From NCBI GenBank assembly GCA_005281725.1, contig SSBO01000008.1, positions 5,256,011 to 5,320,010 on the forward strand: DNA of 64,000 nucleotides, read 5' to 3'. Each line of letters opens with the position of its first letter. The stretch's first letter is position 1. Shown here one piece after another: positions 38,647 to 48,700 of the stretch. A program made the position numbers and the translations under genes. Under the pieces are notes generated by a model. That model was given only the letters and a program-made list of their open reading frames with translations. It did not search any database and had not been told where the DNA came from. Source of the DNA: Wuchereria bancrofti. Its lineage: Eukaryota; Nematoda; Chromadorea; Rhabditida; Onchocercidae.

Positions 38647-41600
38647 ATGATTTTAAAATTCATTGTGCTTACATTTGTTATAAGCCATGCAGTCCCAACC
38701 GATATCATTTCCGCAACAGGTAAAACACTTCTAATTTTTTTAATTTTTAGCTTTAAGTAAAATAATTCGAAGTGATATCAAATTGTTGTGATACACTGTT
38801 CATATTTTTAAAAATTGAATGTTGCATTTGTTGTTTAAATATTTGAAGAAACAAGAAACTAAATGAAAAAAATTAAATTGAAATTTCAGAAGGAGTGAAT
38901 GATAAAACATACAATGAAGTTGAAATTCAATATCTCAACAAACTGTTAGAGAAAGTTTTTGTATGTACACCTGTGGGAGAGGCTATTGCTGAATACTTAG
39001 CTAATGATGATTTAGAAAATATGGCGTTAGCTTTACTTATGTATTATTATATTACCAAATATTGTTTAAAATTGAAATCGTGCCTGCTAAATTTCGTCAT
39101 TTAAATTATCAAACATTGCAGGAAATAAAACAAATTATAATAAATTAATAAAATTAACGCATCATTTTTTTGTATCATTTTACAGAAATTTTCCCGTGAT
39201 GTATGAATCTGCGAACTTTATGCTAAACCGTCGATCCAGAATATTGTATTACCGGGATAGCAAAATAACTCCGCCATATTTAGCAAAAGTATTTAAACGC
39301 ATATCTCAAACAAATTGCACTAATGATGCGGTATGTTAAATTCATTATTGCTATTGCTATTAAGTTTGAGCATAATTATGATAACACGTTCGATTAAAAA
39401 ATGCAATTCGTTGTTTTAAAACGTTTTTCTTCATTTAATAAGTCAATTCATCACGAAATAAGTCAAAAAAAAATCAATTTTATAAATTATTGGAGAATAA
39501 TTCTGTTTAAATTTCCTAATAGTATAATTGAAAAAAAAATAAAATAAAATAAAATTGCTAGCAATCAAAAGAAAATTTATACACTGAAAGATTTAATGAT
39601 ATAATTTCAGTATAGATGTCATGCTATAGAGTATCTTTGGTCACCAAATCATGTTATTTTATTTAACAGCGAAAAACCGCCTAATATAACTGGCATTGCG
39701 GCATTTTGTTATATACTTGTGATTACACCTCAAAAAGATCATCTAAGAATATTCAGGAAAATTTTAATAGGTCAGGAAATTTTCAATGGATTTTTACATA
39801 GAATTTTTATTACAACTAGCTAAGAAATGATAGACAAAATCAAAATTAAATAAGGGAAATATTTGTAATTTGCAATTTCAGGTAATAAAGCTTCATTTGT
39901 TCCCGATGAAATTAAAGGAAGTCCAATGAATGGAGTGATTATCCCGTGGTTCCCCTCGCCTTTGGATATCAATTTAAAATATATAAGCATAATGAAAATT
40001 CGGTTAGTTATCTCGGTAACTCTTATTCACTGACATAAAATGTAATTGTTGGGTTATTTGAAATTTAAAGTTAAAGTTATCCGATGTTGAAGTTTATTTG
40101 TTATTACAATAATTGGAAATATCCAGATTCTGAATTATTTAAATTTAATTTTTTTAAACTAAATGTCATTGTTAAATGATTAGTTGAATGGCATTGAAAT
40201 TGTAATTTATATTTAACATACGAATAAAAAGAAGTTGAAGACGTAATTAAAATGTAATTCACTGTGCTCCAAAAAATCGATGCAAAACATTGTTGAATAT
40301 GAAAAGACATTTTTTATTTGAATCAAATTTTTTATACCATATTTATCATTAATATTTAATTAAATTTTTCAGTAGCGACGATTCATACAATTGGTATCAA
40401 TCATTGAAAAATGACGCAGTAAGTTTGTAAGAACCTAATTGGGTCAGAGGACATTAAACTTTAAAGTATTGCATTAACAAATTGAAATTGATGAAGATTT
40501 TCACTATTAGAGCTTTCAATCGATTAAAATGCTTCTGGCAACCTGATAAATATGAATTTCAGGATGAAGTGAAGTTGATCATTTTAATTTGTAGTGATGA
40601 TGAACGTACTAAAGAAAATGCTGTAAGTCGAGCATTAAATGTAACCGAAATGATTAGAGAAGATTTGGGTAATGCACCAATTTGTGTTGTTGCTCAATCA
40701 GATACTCGAGAGAACGTGTAAGTTAGACTTTATGAATTCCTTGGTTAATCCTTGGAATATAATGTGAAGGAATATGTGACTTTAACCCACGAAATGTTTG
40801 GCAAAATTATAAACATTAATTTTAACTGATTCCTATCGGTTATTAGACAAGGATACTTTTTTTGAGGATCTCAGAAATAAAACGAATGCTATAATAATTA
40901 CAAATAAACAACGAATAATTTAAATCGTTGTAGCAAGAAATATTTCAGTAGAGAGAGTCTTGGATGGTATCGAGATAGCTCAGTGCTAGTATTTTATGGT
41001 TTGGATATAAGCGCATCGACTCTTCTCGTAGACACCAAAGATAACGAAACATTGAAAGCAAAATTTGAGGACTGGAAGGTTTTACATATATATTCACTTC
41101 GATTGATTTTTTCATTAGCTTTAGTTTAATCTTCATTATTAAAGTTATGAAGTTGTTTTCTTATTGTCTAAATAAGCTTGTTAAGTCTTTAAACTTTAAG
41201 GGATTTTTTTTTTTTACTTCTTATCGTATTTTTTATGTCACTTTTATGTGCCGTTGATATTTGTTGAAAATATGCTCGTTTTAATGTTTGCTAATTGTGT
41301 AAAATTATCCTTTTTCTGTAGGAGGAATTTTTCTTCCTTGATAACTATCAAACAATAGCATTTCATTTTACGGTGGTCAATGGCAATGAGCCTGAAAATA
41401 GTGAGGAAATATTCAGGTAAGATATTTAGAATGTTAAAATGAGATATTCAAGTAGGATATTTAAAAAGTTCAACGAGATATTCAGGTAGGATATTTAAAA
41501 TGCTCAAAGAGATATTTATGATCAGTCCCGAGAATCACATATTTGTTTATTATATTATAATAGAGTGGGACAATTCTGTTAGCATTGTTTTTTTTTTTTG

Positions 41601-42005
41601 ATCTAATAGAGCTATGTGATCGATCAATGGTATATGTTTTGCTATTATAATATTCATAAGTGTATTAGTAATAATGATTGCATCACATATGCTACTACGC
41701 TAACTGAATTTAAGTTCCTTGTGCATTTGAAAATTGAAGCAAGTGATAAACTCGTCAAATGACACACGTAACTTCTGTTATTGGCCTTTCGTATTTTAAC
41801 ACGTCCAATCAATTTTTCATAATCTTCCATTAATATCATTCTTTTTTCTTTTTACAGTGAGATATTTCCACACATTCCGCTAAGTAAATTATGTTTACTT
41901 AATGAATCATCATCGATGACTGGAATAAATTATCAAATTGGAACAGAATCTCGTTTTCTTGCTGGTCCCGCATATGCAATTGTTGGATTTCGAAAATTCG
42001 GTTAA
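38647..42005 (+). CDS. Unrecognised secreted protein, 407 aa, 10 exons
   Basis: I do not recognise this family. The start ATG at 38647 opens a classical signal peptide (MILKFIVLTFVISHA, cleavage likely near residue 16). Exons: 38647-38719, 38890-39040, 39186-39330, 39611-39770, 39882-40002, 40373-40418, 40563-40717, 40949-41078, 41322-41416, 41858-42005. All phases agree and the frame ends at TAA 42003-42005. The mature chain has seven cysteines (about residues 50, 119, 126, 156, 242, 273, 371) and five N-glycosylation sequons (about 118, 148, 258, 316, 374). There is no second membrane segment, so export to the pseudocoelom, gut or host interface is plausible; that is inference. Readable segments include GVIIPWFPSPLDI (exon 5), GNAPICVVAQSD (exon 7) and SVLVFYGLDISAS (exon 8). 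A minisatellite overlaps the donor of exon 9. The gene converges on the DUF229 gene with a retroelement relic between them. Confidence 0.75.
41403..41520 (+). repeat. 34-bp minisatellite spanning an exon-intron border
   Basis: The last bases of exon 9 and its donor (gaaatattcag|gtaagatatt) are followed by two further copies starting gagatattca at 41441 and 41475, each 34 bp, and a partial copy at 41509. The copies carry aagtagg or aggtagg at the position of the donor. Confidence 0.75.
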
Positions 42006-42959
42006 GAAAATGCGATTGAGAGGAAAATGACTGATTTTATTATTTGATTAATTGTTTCACTAATAGATTTAAATATATACCTGTCGAATTAAGTGCATAT
42101 GGTCGATAAACCATTTTATTTTTTTATCTGCAGCTGTATTACAGAAACGTTGTTATGAAATGATAAGCATTTGATAAAATATAAAAACGGATGATTTATT
42201 TGAAGCATTAAATGATATGCAAAATAAATAGTAAATTCTTGGTTTTGCACACCATTAACTAATTAATCAACGACCTATAATCAGTTATACTTCCCATTGC
42301 AGTATTGTATCAGTTCTTGTTATCGTTTTCTCATTTTACTCATTCATAGTCTGTTTACCTTCTCAGATTGAAATCTGAGAAGCACTGTCGACCGGAAAAG
42401 CTAATGCGAGATAGGCAAGTCAAATTGATGGAATGTCTCTTTTGTCTCCTTTGGTGGTGTCGGTGAGGTAGGGCTCTTTCTGCGCTATCATTTCTCTCCG
42501 CAACTGATCCTAAGTGCTTTCTTAAAGAATTTAATAGCATTATGAATGGTTTGTCTCTATGTCTTTTGATCGGAAGTCAGAATGGAAGGACCAGTGATTA
42601 TAATAAACTGGCCAAAATTGAAGGACTGTTTCAAGAAGTCCTAATATCTCTATCTTTAGGATTTTCTGTTACAACGAATTCATCGTAGATAGCAATCTTT
42701 GCGAGGTCATCCTCCATCCTTAAAATTGTCGAACTTACCGTGGATGTATTCTCAACATCTTGGCTTTAATACTGGTTTTTTTTTTGGAAGAATAGATAAT
42801 AAATTTATTAAATATGTATCTGTCAATCAAAGATATTTTTGTGTTCTTGAAACTTTAAATTTCTTTCTTCCAAATCTTTAAAATTGTATTGATATGTTTG
42901 AAATTTTAAAATTTCGAATTTTTCGCTTACATTCCTGAATTTTTCTTTAGGCTTAACAA
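42006..42959. other. Gene-to-retroelement interval
   Basis: This contains the 3' flank of the secreted-protein gene and a perfect stem-loop at 42359-42382. A moderately GC-rich stretch (42355-42720) also lies here, whose open frames on either strand I do not recognise. The stretch may be the degenerate 5' part of the retroelement that follows, which is inference from position only. Confidence 0.4.
42359..42382. repeat. Perfect 10-bp inverted repeat, 4-base loop
   Basis: cttctcagat, a tgaa loop, then atctgagaag form an exact hairpin 354 bases after the stop codon of the secreted-protein gene. It could sit in the 3' untranslated region or mark the edge of the degraded element. Confidence 0.7.
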
Positions 42960-44500
42960 ATTTTTCAATCATCTTCTTATAGTTAGAATTATTCCTTTGT
43001 TAAAGGATATTCAGAGACAGATAGCGGAAGATAATATTAAACATCACGGGTTTCAGCGACTTCCACTTGGAGTAGTATTATTACCCTTCCTACTATCAGC
43101 TACTCTTATTTATCATCTGCAAAATTATGGAAGCGAATTTGCTTATGGATGAAATTAGAAAAAACCTTTATGTCAAATCAAGGAAACTAATGAAGCTCTC
43201 TCAGATATAAAGAAATGAGAGCTATATTCAAAGATTCACCGATGAATGTAAGAGAATTCCTCTCAAACGACAAAGAATTTAAGAACAAGATTCCGGAATA
43301 GAATCGAGCAGAGATAAATCAAATTAAGAGGATTCTTGAGATGAATTGGGATTCTGATAAGGACCTCATTCGAATAACCTTAAAATCTTTGGAATGATCA
43401 AGAACCAATTAAAACAACAATTTTGCAGTTTATGGCTTCACAATAACGATCCCTTAGGATTGTTAATTTGAAGTATAATGCCAATTAAGCTATTTTTTCA
43501 AAAGTTATGGAAAAAGAAAGTGAGCTGGGACCGAATGATAAGCACCGAAGAGTCAGTTTTAGGATATAATTATTTAAAGCAATAAATCTTCCTTGGTGTT
43601 TTTCAAATCACGAATTGCTCCATCAGACATATGACTATTCCAAAATTAGAATTGCTTGCTATACTTATTGGAGTATGCGCTGCTCAATTTTTATTAAATA
43701 AATGAAACTAAGGAATATGAATGTCACTTTGTGGTCCAAATACATTCCAAATACGCATTACATTAGATACAGAATCATTCTCGCCTACTACCGAAATTCG
43801 TGCAAAATCGTGAAGAAATAAAAATGGATAAATTCTCATATCGATACATTTTAAGTGGAAATAATCTTGCAGACAATAGCTACAAGAGAACTTTCTCCTC
43901 TTCAATTTGCAAAATTTGAATTATGATGCAAAGGACCAAAATAGTTAACAAAAAAAAGAATCAAAATAGCCAGTCAGGGAATATGATTTCAATGAAGATC
44001 ATGAAGACTAAGAAATCGAAAAGGAAGATCAAAGCACATTTTATTGTAGCGCACTTTACTATCGACAAAACTTTCAAAATAATCGACGCAGAACGATTTC
44101 GCAAATGGTCGAGAATGGTAGAGCTATTACATGAGCTTTGAAATTTACAAAATTTAATATCCAAATGAAGAATTCCTTGGCTACAAACCTCTTCAGCAAA
44201 AGATCGATTCAATGAAAACGGTTATGAATTAGTTATGGACATATTAATTGGACAAATTCAGCGGATGAAGAAATAATTAAATGGAATTTATACCATGAAG
44301 AGGTACTATGGAATGAATCAGTTTGTATCCTATATACCTAGACACAATCGTATAACCGAAATCTTTATACAACGACAGAATGAAAAAATATTTCATGCTG
44401 GAATCGCATGTACTATTTTAAGTTTGAGGAAAAAATTCTGAATACTCAAAGAGCAGAAATCAAAAGAGTGCAAAATCAAGCAACGAGAGGAAAGTAAAGA
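42960..44500 (+). mobile_element. Decayed BEL/Pao retrotransposon pol relic
   Basis: Pieces of BEL/Pao polymerase appear in order on the + strand but in changing frames with many stops. Around 43020-43155 lies the reverse-transcriptase part (PFLLSATLIYHL, the family's PFLLAATI..HL motif). Around 43210-43390 lies the segment after it (FKDSPMNVREFLSND). Around 43630-43690 lies the RNase H-side motif (TIPKLELLAILIGV), with its downstream part (LLPKFVQNREEIK, then GNNLADN) at about 43780-43880. Around 44320-44450 lies the integrase zinc-binding part (HNRITEIFIQRQNEKIFHAG). No intact open frame remains, so it is not functional. I could not define long terminal repeats; the 5' gag and 3' end are uncertain. 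The nearest described relatives by motif are the nematode Pao elements. Confidence 0.8.
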
Positions 44501-45761
44501 TCAAATAATAAAGTCAGATGACACAATAAATGAAAGTAATAAACAAGAAACACCTCGCGACGAACAAAAAATGCTACAGAGTTACAATGAATAAATTAGT
44601 TTGTGTGATAAAAACTTTGTTGTTAATAACGATGATATCTTTAATGTCAACCAAGCAGCAACGACAGAACTTTCATCTAGCATTCTCTGAAAGATGGAAT
44701 TGCGAAGAAATCTTTAATCAAAACGCCAAACTAATCAAGCTTTAACGTATATATTCGGATTCACAATATCCGAAAGAGAAAATTTAATGATATATTTCGT
44801 GTGGAAGTTTAAGTTTATAAATGTATTTGGTTTAAAAGATATTGAATAATCGCGATTTTGTTCATTAATTATTAGATGAGTTTCTATTAAATTTGTATCT
44901 TACTGACAATTTACTGATGGTTAGAGATGTTATCGACGATTATGAGATGAAGGAGAAGAAATAAAGTAATGCAAATTTAATTAAATGAAGGGAAATTGAA
45001 GGATTTAAAATTGAAGATTTAAGGATTTAAATGAAGGAATATTGACAGCAATTGAATTGAAGTTTGTGACACTAAAAATTGCCTTGGACGAAGGTTGTCT
45101 TCCTTATACAGTAAGCACAGTCTTATAATAAGAAGTATAGTTTGTAGCAAGGAAGTGACAAGCAGTAGAGGAGAACGGCTAAAACAAAGGAGGACAACTA
45201 AACAAGGAGCTGATAACCTTGTAAACAACCAAAGCTAGACACACTCTTTGTTAACAAACATTCTAAACAATGCAAATAAACTCAGCTAGAATTGGTGAAA
45301 TATTCAAATAAGACATTTGAAATATTCAAACAAGTCTTATGGAATAAATTATAAATTTATTTCATATAATTTTTTATAATTTAGTTTTCCCGACAGGTGT
45401 TATCTCTTGAGCGTAGTAGTTAAATTGAATTTATTCGTCGGTACGATGAAATAAATATTCAGATAATCTTCTTAGTAAGTGAATACAAGAATTTTTAAAA
45501 AGAGACAATACAAATATGATTTACGTGCTACTTCACGTGCCATATTTATTGCACGCAGATGTTTCTTGATTGTTTTTTTATTTCTATTTTTTGTAGCATA
45601 ACACTGATAATTTGTGTGTAAAATTATCCTGGAAAGTGAGCGAAATTCATGCAATTCATGCCAACTAAAAGAAAAATAATTACATCTCTTATCAAAATTT
45701 AAACAAGGTAGTGTCACAGTTGTTGTCAGTGAGTCGTGCTGTTGATGCGTCGCAACTGTTA
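44501..45761. other. Interval between retroelement relic and DUF229 gene
   Basis: AT-rich sequence, with a somewhat GC-richer block at about 45060-45250 that could be remnant element sequence or the 3' region of the minus-strand gene. The minus-strand frame 45472-45804 runs through the last DUF229 exon in another frame and stays open for 110 codons; see findings. Confidence 0.4.
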
Positions 45762-48700
45762 TCAGCGTGTCGCAGATGTTGTCAACTGTCTCCGACAGTA
45801 ACACAGAGGTCGAACGTCTTCACCAGGTGTACAGTATCCTTGTTCACCGTACTCATCCAATCGAATTATCTAAATGAGTAAAATCACAAATTTGAAAACT
45901 GCGCCGGAAAATCATTAAAATACAATAGATTAATATCGCGGAACAGATGGTACATGTAATAATTAAATATACAAATAAAATCTGAATTAGAAAAGAGAAT
46001 GAAAAACAGAAAACAGAAAAAAAGTGGTACTGTTGAACAAACAGTAAGTATAATACAACAGTAAAACAAAAAAAATAATGACACAAAGAATGTTACTTTT
46101 GTGATTATTATAAAGTTATCTTTCTCCTTTAACAATTGCGCTTCATATTTTCCATAACTCGGTGAAGCACTTACGACTATCTTCAAAACTGGTCTATTTT
46201 CAAGTTGTTTTGCCGAAATTATCTTAAAAAGAATTAATTGAAATGAAAAAAGCAAAATGGAACAAAAATTTCCTCTTATTTCTAAGACTATTCAAAACTT
46301 TATAATGCTACCTGAACGTAATATGTGATATCATATTCTTATATGGCTTTATCATTACTGAATATTGTTTATCATATTATTTGTGCCACTTTATTACGTG
46401 AAATGTTATTGTATTGCAATTAAAAGGAATTTTTGAAAGGTTCCTTTCAATAAGTTTGTTTACCAGGATTTAGCCAGACTAGTTCTTCTATCATAATATG
46501 TTTTACAGTTATATGATTATTTATGGGTTTCTTTTCCTTTACCTATCGATTTTGTTTATTAAATATTTGTGCAAATTAAAAGTATCACTTCTATGAAATC
46601 AAGCGTTTCGCAGATTTCGGTCAGATTTTTCTGTTTCAAGAAATCGTTGATATCATTAATGAGAAATTGAGCAGCATTTGTCACATCATCACCGTGTATA
46701 TCAGTGTTATACCAAGTTTGTTCGCAAATACAGTATTCATCCGGAATTTCCATTTCTTCACATGTCCTATAAGTCATATAGTAAATTTCACAATTTCAAA
46801 TTACTTCACCTATTGAAATTAGGAAGAGCTGAACAACTTTTATTTTCCTCAAGTCATAATCATAAAATTAATTCCTAATTTTAAAGTAATCTTCCATAAT
46901 TCTATATTCTTCTTTTTTTTTTCTTTCCAAAAAAAAAAAAAGAAAAGCACAAAGTGTGTCACATTAAAATAATTGCAAATTGTTTCACCTGTCATATAAA
47001 ATAGGCCTTAGAATGCTTTTTGCACGAATGCCACCTCTTATGTCACCAAATTCACTTCTATAATTGAAATAAATATTGCAAAAATTTATGCAACAAAACA
47101 TTTTCCTTTCTGAAATTCTCAAAAATTATAAAAACTTTTTCTTTGTGGACCACTGAGATCAAAGTATAGACGCAACATAGCATTGTGATAAAGTTAAAAA
47201 AACTATGCAAAGAATTTTTAAAAATGTAAAATAAGTTCTCAAAATTTATTTTAGATGAAACAATAAATTTAAACAAAGCTAATAGCAACTATGACCATTG
47301 TTTATTATTACTTTCTTTTGATAATATATGCAAAAAGAATTAAAGGTAAGGAAAAAAAGAAGCAAAACCTAAAATCGTGTTCATCCCATTTCTGGAAATT
47401 ATCTTTCCTTGCATACCGAGCTATATCATATAATGTTGCATAGAAGTCAAATTGAGATGTATGCCTTCGGGAATTTTGTTTTAAATTAAAAATAAGCTGT
47501 TTATTTGAACGTAAATATTTTGGTAATGCTACCTGAAATGCAAGGAAATTGTGATAAAGTTGACAAAGTTTTAATTTATAAGAAAAATTGCTAAATTTAC
47601 ATAGCCTGGAGAAAAATTTTATGATTTATCAATGAAATTAAAATCTTTTTAGGAGTCAAAATTCTGAACTCCAAACGTCCTTAATTTTTTTTTAAAGTGC
47701 TTATTACTTATTACAAGAATGAAATCTTGCCATAAGTAATGGATTATTATCTTCCATCTGACCGGAATGAGTTGATCGAATATCGCCAAATCGTAATCCG
47801 TGATCACCCATTAGAAATACGAATGAGTTATTCAAGTTGTTGACATGTTTACGAAAAAAATTAGCGAAATACTGTAAATTATAAATAATAGAGGAAATTT
47901 TAGTTGACATAAGTATCATATCAATAAGTTTCACTTCCTTTATCACTGCTAATCACAGTATCATTAGCAAAAAAGTGGAGCAATGAGAGATCTGATATGT
48001 GATGATAATGGACGGACCTTATCAGTACGATATAATCCGCTAGCTGAATCATGTACCATCAATGATAGCCATATCATAACAAATTTGGAGATTCCATTAT
48101 ATTCGTCTAGGAATTTGCTAGCATAATTCATCACCTTGTGATAAGGTTCTTGGCATTCTGCCTTATAAAAGTATTTCTCGAAATCTTCCTCTTCCTTGTT
48201 CGGTTGCTTTTCAGTAGATCGTAATACCATAGCACTTCATATCAACAAATTATATTTTCAAATTATCACTTTTCTGATAAATTTTATGTTATTTCTTGCT
48301 TCTACTCAAACATTGAATTGATCTTTGCAAGTTAGACTTAATTTCAACCATCCAATCGGATTACTAACTTATTAGACAGCGCCATTTATATGTTGTATTC
48401 TTATTTGTGAACATCGTAATTAATCATTCATCTTTTATTCAGTATGTTACTCTTTATATCAATGATAGTAAAAATACGAAAATTTTTAAAGTTAAGAATA
48501 AAAATAAAAGATTTTTGATTTGACTTGAAATTTACTAACTTCACAATTTTTTAGATATTTTGATAACGATAATTTTAATTTAATTACTTGCAAAAATGAT
48601 CGCTGGGAGGATAGTCGTAACCTTTACAATTTGGCCAATTAAATGCACCAATCCAATCTTCCGCTATTATTGATGCATAACTTTGATTGATGAAATCATA

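Noticed and set aside
38379..38723. 114-codon + frame over the first exon of the secreted-protein gene
   Set aside because: It starts at TTG, is in a different frame from the clear signal-peptide exon, and its composition is that of AT-rich non-coding DNA.
45853..46255. Minus-strand hydrophobic frames (77 and 123 codons)
   Set aside because: Phe/Leu-rich translation of an intron. Only 46097-46222 is an exon of the DUF229 gene.
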